Source: Elymus sibiricus (Eukaryota > Streptophyta > Magnoliopsida > Poales > Poaceae). From it: 64,000 nucleotides of DNA. Shown piece after piece: positions 33,120 to 45,048 of the stretch. Below the pieces are notes generated by a model. It saw only the letters and a program-made list of their open reading frames with translations. It did no database searches and was not told the origin of the DNA. The first letter of the stretch is position 1; each line of letters starts with the position of its first letter. Where the stretch lies: NCBI GenBank assembly GCA_039707655.1, contig CM077675.1, positions 417,879,162 through 417,943,161 of the forward strand. The letters run 5' to 3'. Both the position numbers and the translations under genes were made by a program.

Positions 33120-35345
33120 GTAAGCAAAAATCCCACAATTTCCTCTTGAAATGCTCATAGGCGGTTCTCTGGTAGGAGCCTATCCCGCATCTATCATCTT
33201 TAAAGAAGGAGATCAATATGAATATATTAGTTGTGTGTATATATATTAGATCATGATAAAAAATTGTGAATAGTGTTTACGTACCCGAAGTGCTCTTTCA
33301 TATGTGCGCCATTCGGTCATTAATGTGAATGTTCTCATAAACGTAGTATGCATATAAATTCGTCCACTGTTGTTGTTTCATGCACTATGCGAGAATAGAA
33401 TTCAATCAGATAACAATCAAGCATGATAATGGTATTGATACTGGAATTAAAGAGGTGCGCGGACCTAGCTAGTATTACTTAATTACCTTGTCCCATCGCC
33501 ATGGCAGCTTCGGTTTCCATTCACCGACAACCTCTTTGGTGAACCGTTTCCAAATCCTGCACGGCAAAGAAAATGAATACAGGTCTTATTAATTACTTGG
33601 TATCAGGAAATGAACGAAAGAGGCCGATACTGATTGAAATTACCCGTCGAGCATCAAATACACGCTTTTGTACTCTTGAGGGTCTTTACCTAGTGAGTCA
33701 AAGACTTCAGCAGTTCCAGCGTCAACTTTAATGTCCAGTAGGATCCAATGGAACCTGCGCACACGTTTATATAAGCAGGCATGCATAACTCAACTACACT
33801 TAACATCGAGTAAGCACAATAGAATTTGTAGTACAAGACAGTAACACTCACTTGAAGTTGTAAGGAAATAGCATATCTGTTTTAGTATTTTGTTCCTTCA
33901 AAAACATTAGCAAGTTATCCTCTGTTTCATCGGTGAAGTCTCTTATCACCATTTCATGAATGATATATGGGTCAATGAACCCAATGTCAAAGATTCCCTG
34001 TTTTCGGCATTCGAGAATCTTCATTCTGCATAATAGCGTACAAAAGAATATAGTGAGGATAATTACAAGCAATGAACGAGCTGAGCTAGAGACTTAAATT
34101 ACAGAAAGAAATCACTTACAGACAATAGCAACTGACGATAGATTTGTCGAGTGCGTCTAGATTGTATAACTAAAAAAATTCTGAAAGCTCAATCATTATC
34201 TCTGACTCAGTGAAGAAATGCTCTTTCTTGACCCTCACCATGAGCATCTGTCGCCCCTGCTTTACTTCTGTCATGTACCACTCATGCAATCTTCGTATTT
34301 GTGTTGATAGAAGCAGGACATGCTCAGGTCTGGCCAGAGGGTTCCCGGGGACATATTTCCATGCTAATTCAGCCATGAGGAATTCCTTGGTGCCTCGGAG
34401 TTGTTCAACACTGCAACCAAATTCTTTAGCAACATCGGTTGTTACCTTATCGGTACTCACCTTAAGCGGGGGGGTCGATTGCACTGTCTGTTCTCCGAGC
34501 TGGGGAATTGTTTTCTCGCTTTTATTACCACTTGTATTTCTCGACGAGCTTCGCATTTGGTCATGATATGACTTGGTAATAAAGCGTTCATAGTCTGAAG
34601 GCCTATTCTGTACATGCGCCGGGGGTCGCTCTAGAAGATCCATAAAGTGATCTATGATTTTCGTAGGTATTTTCTCCTTTGGCGGCAGGGGCGGCTTCGG
34701 TGCAAAATGGTCCTTCACTTCGCCAGCCACGATCGCATCGGTTTCCTCATCATTCATCTCGTAAGCTAACTTCTTTTTGGCAGGAGGCTCGGGTTTCTTC
34801 TTTGGTGCTCTCTTCCGCTTTAGGTCTTGCTACTGGGACATAAGGGGTGGAGTCGGCTGACGCGGCGTAGATCGATATGGCAGACTCGCGCTGGGCTCCG
34901 TCTCGAGGTGGGGTGGAGTCGGCTGACGCGGCGGACTTAGAGGTGTATTGCTAGGAGGAGTCGGTGGCCTTGGCGCCGAGTTTGGAAACACGATGCATTC
35001 CTTTCTCCATACAATGACACCACGTATGACTTCTCCCAGTGTCTTCTCCCCTTCACCTCCAGGGAAGTCAAGCTCGAGTGAGGCATATCCCGACAGAACT
35101 TCATCCACCCCCGCACGAGCATAGCCAGCTGGAATCGGATTGCCATGGATGGTTGCTTCAGGTGCATTTGGTAAAGCAAAGCCGACCGCCACCTTCATGG
35201 ATATGTTCTTCAATTTTATGTGTAGCTCACAACTTGTCCTCTCTTCGATATCATCCACGGGGTAGCGATCCAGCAGTGCATCACCGGCCGGGACCCCCAT
35301 GGAACCCGCGCTGCTTTTCTGCAAAGACGGGATGGTACTATCCAA
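33120..35345 (-). pseudogene. CACTA-borne gene: DUF8039-like region and Ulp1-type C48 protease
   Basis: The frame from 35345 (MDSTIPSLQK) carries a DUF8039-like block (ATIHGNPIPAGYARAGVDEV, LELDFPGGEGEKTLGEV, near 35190-35020), a Pro-rich linker with an in-frame TAG at 34830-34832 (CAG by C to T), and a conserved region to 34170. Exon pieces downstream (34030-33852, 33755-33670, 33640-33490, 33400-33300) form a Ulp1/SENP-like domain: FHWILLDIKV with the catalytic His near 33750, VFDSLGKD, then YAYYVYE at the catalytic site. The usual nucleophile Cys of the LCGYYVCE-type motif is Tyr here (codon 33352-33354), so no peptidase activity is expected. Ulp1 enzymes cleave SUMO; the role in CACTA elements is unknown. 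Confidence 0.7.
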
Positions 35346-35419
35346 TGGTGGATCTGCAGCTTGCTCCTGCCGCGTAGACGAAATTTGCTGGCTAATGGTG
35401 GCCAGTTGCTCGGTTGTTG

Positions 35420-35499
35420 CGGCGCGGAGGGCCGTGGGGCGGGCGGCCGCGGAGGCCGAGGAGGAGGAGGGGCAGGGCTAGGAATCGCGCGGTCGCCAT
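35420..35499 (-). pseudogene. Truncated second CMO exon 1
   Basis: ATG at 35499-35497 starts MATARFLAL, identical to CMO for nine residues; then a one-base shift changes the frame. CMO similarity ends after 80 bases at the CACTA sequence. The upstream DNA, including any CMO promoter, is kept. It cannot make CMO. Confidence 0.88.
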
Positions 35500-36675
35500 C
35501 GCCGGCGCTGGCAAGCTGTGCGCGGGTTGGGAGGAATTGGAGCGGGGAAGCAACCGGCCGTGAGTGCCTTTCGTTTTGTCGTTGTTGCTCGGTTGGTGCT
35601 CTGCTGACCAACGGAGAAGGAACATAATTCGTTCGTGCTAGGTTTTCTTTTATGAGAGAAAGAAATTCGGCGTTTCTTAGTGCTTAGTCCAATTCCCGTG
35701 CGTTGCTACGGAATAACAAAGTTTGACATAGAGACATTAATTAAAAACATCATTAATTGTATGTCGCATGCAACAAGAATAGAAGAAATGGTTAATTTGA
35801 TATATGTCAATGTAAATTTCATGAAATTAGTAAATGTCAATCCAAAGACCAACCCACTCATGGGAAACACCGCTCCAGTTTTTCAATACTACTAACTATG
35901 CCACTATGTCCAATTCGATACCAATCCCTAGTAATAAAATGCTTCTGCCCAAACAAGTCACAAACCCCTATTCTCTTAAATCCATAGCAAAATCCCCCAA
36001 TCTCTACGTGCTCTCGCACTCGCTTTGCCAGAGCCGCTTCTCTCCCAGCGAGGTGTCTACCCTTGTCCCTTCTCTCCACCAGCCCGTGCTACTCCCCAGC
36101 TGCCATGATCTGGCTAAAAAAATGTATGGTATGCAAATTGTATGACTGTATCAGGTTTAACAAAAAAAGAGCATAACCACCATGATATTGTCGTGTTCAG
36201 AAAGAAACACTTTGTAATAAAAAAAATAGTGCAAAACATGCACATGTTTCACCCAAAAATTTAGCTCATAAAGTATCCGGTTGGAACAACAAATTATAAG
36301 AAAACAAGACATCGGGTTGACAATAAAAGCTCAATGTTGAGTTCAGAATCAGGTTCACCAAACAATTGTCACCAAATATTTTGGTGTTCAGAGATAGTAC
36401 AAGTTAAAGATGACAATAAAAGCTCCACATTTCTCTAGCCCCCACGCCAATGAAGTGGACACCCCGTAGTCCATAGTGATTGCTTTGTTGTTGTGTTATC
36501 GATAGTAGATCTTGATAGTCTTGCTCTTCACCGAGATTTTTATATTCTCTTATGTGGCCTTCTCGGCAACCTTTTCTACAACATTCTTCATATGAGTTTT
36601 TTTGGTCTTCTTTTTCGGAGCCTTTTCCGCAACCTTTTCTCAACATTCTACATACATTCTGATCTAGACCTTTAT
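35420..36675. repeat. Segmental duplicate, copy 2 (left part)
   Basis: This matches 30764-32094 with small indels and substitutions, in the same orientation. It starts abruptly inside CMO exon 1 at the CACTA junction and ends at GATCTAGACCTTTAT (36661-36675), which is duplicated at 54751-54765 by the LINE-like insertion. The rest of the copy continues there. Confidence 0.9.
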
Positions 36676-36748
36676 GACGAAAAAGGGTTTCCCCCCGCTT
36701 TATATATAAAGCAACCAACACCAAACAACCGATACAAACGCACACCCA

Positions 36749-38249
36749 TGATGACCCACAAGTATAGGGGATCAATCGTAGTCCTTTCGATAAGTAAGAG
36801 TGTCGAACCCAACGAGGAGCAGAAGGAAATGACAAGCGGTTTTCAGCAAGGTAATTTTTGCAAGCACTGAAATTGTAGGTAACAGATAGTTTGATAGCAA
36901 GGTAATTGGTAACGAGCAAGTAACGGTAACGGTAAACAAGGTGCAGCAAGATAGCCCAATCCTTTTTGAGGCAAAGGACAGGCCAGAACAATCACTAGTA
37001 ATAGGAAAAGTGTTCTTGAGGGTACACAGGAATTTCGTCTAGTCACTTTTATCATGTTGGTTTGATTCGTGTTCGCTACTTTGATAATTTGATATGTGGC
37101 TGGACCGGTGCTAAGGTGTTGTTCTTACTTGAACTAACAACCTACTTATGATTAACCCCCTCGCAAGCATCCACAACTATGAGAAAAGTATTAAGACAAA
37201 GTCTAACCATAGCATTAAACATGTGGATCCAAATCAGCCCCTTACGAAGTAGCGCATAAACTAGGGTTTAAGCTTCTGTCACTCTAGCAACCCATCATCT
37301 AATAACTACTCCACAATGCATTCCCTTAGGCCCATGAATGGTGAAGTGTCATGTAGTCGACGTTCACATGACACCACTAAGGGAATCACAACATACATAT
37401 CATCAAAATATCAAACACATATCAAATTCACATGATTACTCGCAACATGACTTCTCCCATGACCTCAAGAACAAAGGTAACTACTCACAAATAATAATCA
37501 TGCTCAAGATCAGAGGAGTATTAAATAGCATAATGGATCTGAACATATAATCTTCCACCAAATAAACCATATAGTAATCAACTACGCAAGGTAATCAACA
37601 CTACTAGTCACCCACAGGTACCAATCTGAGGTTCCGGTACAAAGATTGAACACAAGAGAGGAACTAGGGTTTGAGAGGAGATGGTGCTGTTGAAGATGTT
37701 GATGAAGATTGGCCTCCCAAAGATGAGAGGGGTGTTGGTGATGACGATAGCTTCGATTTCCCCCTCCGGGAGGGAAGTTCCCCCAGCGGACTCGCTCCGC
37801 CGGAGGGCAAAAGTGCTCCTGCCCAAGTTCCGCCTCGAGGCGGCGGCTCTTCGTCCCGAAAGTCTTTCTCTTATTTTTTCTAGGTTTTTTGGGAATTTAT
37901 ACCAGAAGATGGGCATCGGAGGTGGGCCAGGCTGAGCACAACCCATCAGGGCGCGCCCTGGTGGGTTGTGCCCACCTGGGGGCCTCCTCCGGTAGTTTTC
38001 AGCTCCAGTATTTTTTATTAAATGCAAAAATAATGTCCGTAAAATTTCAGCTTCATTGGAGTTGTGCAGAATAGGTATCTCTGACGTGCTTTTCTTGGGT
38101 CCAGAATTCCAGCTGACGGTATTCTCCCTCCTTGTGTAAACCTTGCATATTATGAGAGAAAAGGCATTACAATCACTCCCCAAAGCATTATTATTCAACA
38201 AAACAAAGCAAATAACAGTAGGAAATCATGATGCAAAATGGACGTATCA
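36749..38249 (-). repeat. 3' LTR of Gypsy A
   Basis: A 1501-bp LTR runs from TGATGACCCAC at 36749 to GGACGTATCA at 38249. It is nearly identical to 43939-45048 where both exist, apart from a small palindromic GGGCGCGCC region difference near 37950/44750. Confidence 0.93.
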
Positions 38250-38266
38250 ACTCCCCCAAGCTTAGA
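38250..38266 (-). other. Polypurine tract of Gypsy A
   Basis: The minus strand reads AAGCTTGGGGGAGT directly before TGATACGTCC of the LTR. A near-identical AAGCTTGGGGATGCT precedes the 3' LTR of Gypsy B at 53027. Confidence 0.75.
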
Positions 38267-39833
38267 CCTCACTTGTCCTCAAGCGTAAGCCGATATTGAA
38301 AAGTATGTCCACATGGTTTGAGAGAGAGGTGTCGATAAAAACGAAATAAGGACATAGAAGCATCCTGCTTATTAACAAAACAGCAACAAATTCTAACATA
38401 AGAACTTATTTCCACACATTTTTATCATAAAGATTCTCATGAGCAAGTAACAATTCATCACAACATAGAAGTATGAAGCATAAACCTTATTGGGAACCAA
38501 CAAACTATGTTTTCAGTCAACTTTGCAACTACAATTTATCATATTTTCAGGAAGGGTCTCATGTCGGAGCCTTTTGGCAAGTCCACATACTCAACCATCA
38601 TTTAGTCTTCTATGATTGCTAACGCTCATGGCATACCCATGAACAAAAAGTTTCAACCGGACACGTAGGAAGATAGGGGCTTATAGTTTTGCCTCCCAAC
38701 TCACTCACCTCAAGGGTGATGTCAACAATAATAATTCATGCCCACCCATATCCAACTGGATATATGTGCCTAGATCTTTCCTCACCACATGATGCTTGCA
38801 AAAGAAAAAGTAAAAAAGGGATAGGGAAGAATACTTTCACTCTTGCATAAAAGTAAGTGCATAAAAGTAAAAGATAAGCCCTTCGCAGAGGGAAGCAGAG
38901 GTTGTCATGCGCTTATTGGTTTGTATGCTCAATCCCTTAATGTAAAAGAACATCACGCTATATTGCCCCCTATGATAGCAACCTTTATTATGCAGTCCGT
39001 CGCTTTTATTACTTTGCCATCATAAGTTCGTATAACGCTCAATTTTCTTTTACACTAATTGATCAAAACACTTTTAGAAGCAATTTTTATTGCCTTGTTG
39101 CACCGATGACAACTTACTTGAGGGATCTTTCTCGATCCATAGGTAGGTATGGTGGACACTCAAAGAAAGAGTTTGGTTTGGGTTTTTGGATGCACAAGTA
39201 GTATCTCTACTTAGTGCGGAATTTTTGGCTAGCAAAGATATTGGGCAAGCACCACATGTTAAAGGATCTATGACAATATAACTTCTATGTGGATATGAAC
39301 AAACATAAATCATTACGTTGTCTTCCTCGTCCAACGTCAACAATTTTGACACATAATATTTGATGGGGGCTCACAATCATAAAAGATGTCCAAGATAGTG
39401 TATTTGCATGTGAATCTTCTCTTCCTTTATTAATTCTTTCATGAATTGCATCATTGACCAATGCTATTTTTGTCAATCTCCAATAAATTTTACTACTTAT
39501 ACTTTTCTTTATGTGATGTCATTACTCACCATAAGATTAGCATATGATTCTTTTCATTTGTTTCTTTTCCTTTATTCGATTGCAACAAGAAAGTAGAGAG
39601 GCAAAAACTCAAACTAAACTTTATTATATAACTTTCACTCGATTACATAGATAGATAGGCCACGAAACTAACACACGAAAACAGATCATACTAAACTTTT
39701 ATTCAACTAAAGCAAAGGGAAAGTAAAGATCAAACTAAAATAGGTAAAGGTGAATAAAAGTAGTGGTGATACGATACCGGGGCACCTCCCCCAAGCTTGG
39801 CTCAAGCCAAGGGGAGTGCCCATACCCATGAGT
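38267..39833 (-). other. Non-coding region between extra ORF and 3' LTR of Gypsy A
   Basis: About 1.57 kb of AT-rich sequence on the element side of the 3' LTR has only short spurious frames. It is the usual 3' untranslated part of these large Athila-like elements. Confidence 0.6.
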
Positions 39834-40376
39834 TCAAGTCTCCTTTTGTGGTGGTGATGAAGAAGGTGGAGGTGTTGATGTAGGTGGTGGTGATGATGTA
39901 GTAAGCTTGTCCTCCAGCTTCCAGGGCAAGGGCTCCCCATCAAAGGTTGACGCGAGAGTCCCCTGAGTCCTGCAACTGGCAGCTAAACTCGTACCTTTAA
40001 ATCTCACTTCATATTCGAAGACTTGGTTTTGAAGATCATAAACTTGGCTCTGCAAAAAATTAATTTGCTCGTTGAGGGTGGAGATGATGTCCTTCACAGA
40101 CCGGCCATCCACCATCTGATCACGGGTGAATTCCGTGATCATGGAGTGATTGGCACTAAGTCCACGCTCCACCATCTTCTGGCACTTGAAGATTTCCTGT
40201 TCCACCGCCTCGAGCCTAGCCTCCACGCTTCCGGTCTTCTTAGGTCCCTGAACATCGCGGATGTGGAGCACCCCCTCACGCATCTCAATGGCTTGAGGGT
40301 GCTTCATCACCTCCGGCAAGTACAGGTTTATGACCTTCTCGAAGAACTTGTCTTTGGAGGAGCTTGGTGGAGCCAT
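39834..40376 (-). CDS. Extra ORF between integrase and 3' LTR, 180 aa
   Basis: An intact sense-strand ORF of 180 codons starts MAPPSSSKDKFFEKV at 40376 and ends at a Pro/Ser/Thr-rich tail (TSSPPPTSTPPPSSSPPQKE). The middle is rich in Glu, Gln, Leu and Asn with hydrophobic spacing (VEARLEAVEQEIFKCQKMVE, then LNEQINFLQSQVYDLQNQVF), which predicts a coiled coil. I see no signal peptide, membrane segment or catalytic motif, so it is not an obvious envelope gene although it lies in that position. It remains open while pol is broken. Function unknown; additional sense ORFs here are known in several plant Gypsy lineages. Confidence 0.65.
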   Translation of the reverse strand: MAPPSSSKDKFFEKVINLYLPEVMKHPQAIEMREGVLHIRDVQGPKKTGSVEARLEAVEQEIFKCQKMVERGLSANHSMITEFTRDQMVDGRSVKDIISTLNEQINFLQSQVYDLQNQVFEYEVRFKGTSLAASCRTQGTLASTFDGEPLPWKLEDKLTTSSPPPTSTPPPSSSPPQKET

Positions 40377-40696
40377 GGAGATCTAGATCTAACGAGAAAA
40401 CAGCAAGAAACAAGAACAGAGGATTTTTCTGTGATGCGGTCGTCAAAACAGTCGGGGGTATATATAGAGAATTTTTATTCTTGGGAAACAAGTATTTGGA
40501 AGGAAAACAGAGTCGGGAAGGCATCCGAGGTGGGCACAACCCACCAGGGCGCGCCCAGGGGTGCCTGGCGCGCCCTGGTGTATCGTGCTCACCTCAATCA
40601 CCTTCCGTTTTATTTTTTATTTCCAAAATTCTAAAATATTCCAAAACTAACAAAAAATATTTTTGCGTATTTTTCGGAGTTCGTTAACTTACTGTA

Positions 40697-41870
40697 TCAC
40701 ATACCTCCTATTTTTAAGTATTCTGGAGCGTTCCGGAAGGTTTCTTTTATGTGTTCCTCCGGTGTCATGGTTTGGATAACATTGCTTTCAACGTTAATAG
40801 GTGTACCTGAGATATAATGCTTAATTCTTTGTCCATTGACCACCTTTGGGTTAGTACCTTCGGCGTTATTAATCTTGATAGCTCCAGAACGATAAACCTC
40901 TTCATTAACATATGGTCCTTCCCATTTTGAGAGAAGTTTTCCTGCAAAAAATCTTAAACGAGAGTTGAACAAAAGAACATAATCTCCTATTTTGAATTCC
41001 CACTTTTGGATTCTTTTGTCATGCCATCTTTTTAACTTTTTCTTTGAATATCTTAGCATTTTCATAGGCTTGGGTTCTCCATTCATCTAGTGAGCTAATA
41101 TCAAATAGCCTCTTCTTACCGGCAAGTTTGAAATCATAGTTGAGTTCCTTAATTGCCCAAAATGCTTTGTGTTCTAGTTCTAAAGGTAAATGACAAGATT
41201 TCCCATATACCATTTTATATGGAGACATACCCATAGGATTTTTATAGGCTGTTCTATAGGCCCAAAGTGCATCGTCTAATTTCTTAGACCAATTCTTACG
41301 AGACCTATTGACAGTTTTTTGTAATATTAATTTTATTTCTCTATTGCTAAGTTCAACTTGACCACTAGATTGAGGATGATAGGGTGATGCAATTCTATGG
41401 TTAACATCATATTTAGCAAGCATCTTACGGAAGGCACCATGGATAAAATGTGAACCACCATCGGTCATTAAATATCTAGGGACTCCAAACCTCGGGAATG
41501 TAACCTCTTTAAGCATTTTAATGGAGGTGTGGTGATCGGCACTACTAGATGGAATAGCTTCTACCCACTTAGTGACATAATCGACCGCAACCAAAATATG
41601 AGTGTACCCATTAGAGGAAGGAAAAGGCCCCATATAATCAAAACCCCAAACGTCAAATGGTTCAACAACAAGTGAGTAATTCATAGGCATTTCCTGACGC
41701 TTACCGATATTACCAATTCTTTGACATTCATCATAAGACCAGACAAACTTACGAGCATCCTTGAAGAGAGTAGGCCAATAAAAACCAGATTGCAATACCT
41801 TATGAGCAGTTCTATCTCCCGCATGATGTCCTCCATAAGCTTCGAAATGACATTTCTGTAGGATTTGTTC
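40697..41870 (-). pseudogene. Gypsy A integrase
   Basis: Following RNase H in the same frame after a TAG, the minus strand has the HHCC zinc domain ([16 protein letters not shown], then [13 protein letters not shown] [11 protein letters not shown] near 41735). The catalytic core follows with FDYMGPF (Asp), LMTDGGSHF (Asp) and a [13 protein letters not shown] block (Glu). The C-terminal domain is at 41086-40697 (KWEFKIGDYVLLFNSRLR, KLLSKWEGPY). A frame change in an A-rich run near 41035 separates core and C-terminus. It would insert element DNA; broken here. Confidence 0.87.
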
Positions 41871-43938
41871 CTATTCATGCTCAGGTACACAACGTCTAAT
41901 AATACCATCTACTCCTTCTTTATAAAGATGTGGGTCATCCCAAAAGTAATGTCTCAAGTCATAGAATTTTTTTCTCTTTTGTTGATAAGTAAAGCTAGGT
42001 GGTATATATTTAGCGACAATGTAATTAGCATAATCAACATACCAAGGTGTGTGTTGTGAGACACTTATTGCAGCTAGCCGTTCGTCAGGGAAACTATCAT
42101 CAATAGGTAGTGGGTCATCAAGAATATTTTCTAACCTAGACAAGTTATCAGCTACGGGGTTCTCAGCTCCTTTCCTATCAATGATGTGTAAGTCAAATTC
42201 TTGGAGCAAGAGAACCCACCTAATGAGTCTAGGTTTAGCATCTTTCTTTTCCATAAGGTATTTTATAGCAGCATGATCAGTGTGAACAATGACTTTGGAA
42301 TCAACAATATAAGATCTAAATTTATCACAAGCAAACACAACTACTAAAAATTCCTTTTCAGTAGTAGCAGAGTTTCGTTGGGCACTATTTAGAGTTTTAC
42401 TAGCATAATGGATAACATTCAATTTCTTATCAACGCTTTGTCCTAGGACAGCACCAACAGCATAATCACTAGCATCACACATAATTTCAAAAGGCAAGTT
42501 CCAATCAGGTGGTTGAACGATAGGTGTAGAGGTTAATGCTTTCTTGACTGTTTCAAAGGCTTCCACACAATCATCATCAAAGACAAAAGGAATATCCTTT
42601 TGTAAAAGATTAGTAAGAGGCCTAGAAATTTTAGAGAAGTCTTTAACGAACCTCCTATAAAAACCAGCATGAACAAGGAAACTGCGAATACCTTTAATAT
42701 CTTTAGGACATGGCATTTTCTCAATTGCATCAACTTTAGCTTTATTCACCTCAATACCCCGTTCGGATATTTTATGCCCCAAGACAATGCCTTCATTAAC
42801 CATAAAGTGGCACTTCTCCCAATTCAAGACGAGATTAGTTTGTTCACATCTCTGCAAAACTCGATCAAGGTTGCTTAAGCAGTCATCAAAAGAAGTTCCG
42901 TAAACGGAAAAATCATCCATGAAAACCTCCACAATCTTTTCACAAAAGTCAGAGAATATAGCAGTCATACATCTTTGAAAGGTAGCAGGTGCATTGCATA
43001 AACCAAAAGGCATACGTCTATAAGCATAGGTTCCAAAAGGGCAGGTAAAGGTGGTTTTCTCTTGATCAGATTGTGACACAGGTATTTTAGAGAAACCAGA
43101 ATATCCATCTAGGAAACAAAAGTGTGTGTGCTTAGATAGTCTCTCTAGCATTTGATCAATGAACGGTAGAGGGTAATGATCTTTTCTAGTAGCTTTATTT
43201 AATTTTCTAAAATCAATTACCATTCTATAGCCAGTGACAATTCTTTGTGGAATGAGTTCATTCTTATCATTGGGAACAACGGTAATACCTTCTTTCTTAG
43301 GGACACAATGAACATGACTCGCCCATCTACTATCAGCTATGGGATAGATTATACCTGCTTTCAGAAGCTTTAATATTTCAGTTCTTATGACTTCTTTCAT
43401 CTTATGATTCAATCGCCGTTGATGATCAACAACGGGTTTAGCATCAGGTTCCATATTAATCTTGTGCTGGCATAGAGTGGGACTAATGCCCTTAAGATCA
43501 TCAAGAGTACATCCAATAGCAGCTCGATTCTTCCTTAGAACTTTCAATAATCTCTCTTCTTCATGTTCTGAAAGGTTAGCACTAATAATAACAGGATATA
43601 TATTTTTCTCATCAAGATAAGCATACTTCAAAGTGTCAGGCAATTGTTTTAATTCGAACACAGGATCACCTTTAGGTGGAGGAGGACCTCCAAGAGTTTC
43701 AATAGGCAAATTGTGTTTCAAGAGAGGTTGTTGTTCGAAGAAAATTTGATCTATTTCATTTCTTTCACGCAAGTGCATATCATTTTCATGGTCGAGCAAA
43801 TATTGTTCTAATGGATCAGTAGGAGGCACAGGAATAGAAGCAAGACCAATTATTTCATCCTTACTAGATAACGCTTTATCGCGAGGTTGTCTACTAAACT
43901 TGGAAAAATTAAACTCATGAGACACATTACCAAAACTG
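41871..43938 (-). pseudogene. Gypsy A reverse transcriptase and RNase H
   Basis: About 690 codons are open. An upstream linker is followed by [22 protein letters not shown] (near 43240), [35 protein letters not shown] and the active site FMDD (42912-42923). Then come the thumb and RNase H ([18 protein letters not shown] near 42490, [29 protein letters not shown]). The frame runs left into the deletion junction at 43939, so its natural N-terminus with protease is gone. It ends at TAG 41871-41873, a C to T change of CAG, before integrase in the same frame. The polymerase domain looks intact in residues. Confidence 0.9.
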
Positions 43939-45048
43939 ACACTTATGATTAACCCCCTCGCAAGCATCCGCAACTACGAGAAAAGTATTAAGATAAAATC
44001 TAACCATAGCATTAAACGTTTGGATCCAAACCAGCCCCTTACGAAGTAGCGCATAAACTAGGGTTTAAGCTTCTGTCACTCTAGCAACCCATCATCTAAT
44101 AACTACTCCACAATGCATTCCCTTAGGCCCATGAATGGTGAAGTGTCATGTAGTCGACGTTCACATGACACCACTAAGGGAATCACAACATACATATCAT
44201 CAAAATATCGAACACATATCAAATTCACACGATTACTCGCAACATGACTTCTCCCGTGACCTCAAGAACAAAGGTAACTACTCACAAATAATAATCATGC
44301 TCAAGATCAGAGGAGTATTAAATAGCATAATGGATCTGAATATATAATCTTCCATCAAATAAACCATATAGTAATCAACTACGCAAGGTAATCAACACTA
44401 CTAGTCACCCACAGGTACCAATCTGAGGTTCCGATACAAAGATTGAACACAAGAGATGAACTAGGGTTTGAGAGGAGATGGTGTTGTTGAAGATGTTGAT
44501 GAAGATTGGCCTCCCAAAAATGAAAGGGGTGTTGGTGATGACGATAGCTTCGATTTCCCCCTCCGGGAGGGAAGTTCCCCCAGCGGAATCGCTCCGTCGG
44601 AGGGTAAAAGTGCTCCTGCCCAAGTTCCGCCTCGAGGCGGTGGCGCTTCGTCCCAAAAGTCCTCCTCTTATTTTTTTCTAGATTTTTTGGGAATTTATAC
44701 CAGAAGATGGACACCAGAGGTGGGCCAGGCTGAGCACAACCCATCAGGGCGCGCCTAGGGGGGCCTGGCGCGCCCTGGTGGGTTGTGCCCACCTGGGGGC
44801 CTCCTCCGGTAGTTTTCAGCTCCAGTATTTTTTATTAAATGTAAAAATAATCTCCGTAAAATTTCAGCTTCATTGGGGTTGTGCAGAATAGGTATCTCTG
44901 ACGTGCTTTTCTTGGGTCCAGAATTCCAGCTGCCGGTATTCTCCCTCCTTGTGAGAGAAAAGGCATTAGAATCACTCCCCAAAGCATTATTATTCAACAA
45001 AACAAAGCAAATAACAGTAGGAAATCATGATGCAAAATGGACGTATCA
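43939..45048 (-). repeat. Truncated 5' LTR of Gypsy A
   Basis: This 1110-bp LTR part corresponds to 37144-38249 of the 3' LTR. The inner 395 bp (R/U5 end) is deleted and the LTR abuts RT upstream sequence. Its promoter end is kept. Confidence 0.9.

Larger units (their letters stand above)
32567..35419 (-). mobile_element. CACTA transposon, truncated at its 5' side
   Basis: The end CACTAGTGGAGAAATGG starts at 32567, followed by subterminal inverted words CTTTAGTCCCGGTTGG and CCGGGACTAAA repeated to about 32780, a hallmark of grass CACTA elements. The insertion point is confirmed by the empty site at 55285/55286 in the duplicate. A gene on the minus strand runs toward this end. No second CACTA end is present: at 35419/35420 the element joins CMO exon 1 sequence directly, so the transposase half is missing. 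It is immobile by itself. Confidence 0.82.
36749..45048 (-). mobile_element. Gypsy retrotransposon A (Athila-like), 5' deleted
   Basis: An 8.3-kb minus-strand element sits in the LINE-like retroposon with perfect target duplication ACCCA (36744-36748 and 45049-45053). It has a full 3' LTR (36749-38249), polypurine tract, an extra ORF, integrase, RNase H and RT. At 43939 RT upstream sequence is joined directly to the middle of the 5' LTR. Missing are about 395 bp of the LTR, the primer site, gag and protease, lost in one internal deletion after insertion. It belongs to the same family as the split element at 17526-19049 by LTR similarity. Confidence 0.92.

Noticed and set aside
40023..40634. 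203-codon plus-strand ORF
   Set aside because: Antisense shadow of the 180-aa ORF at 39834-40376, which has the element strand and a sensible composition.
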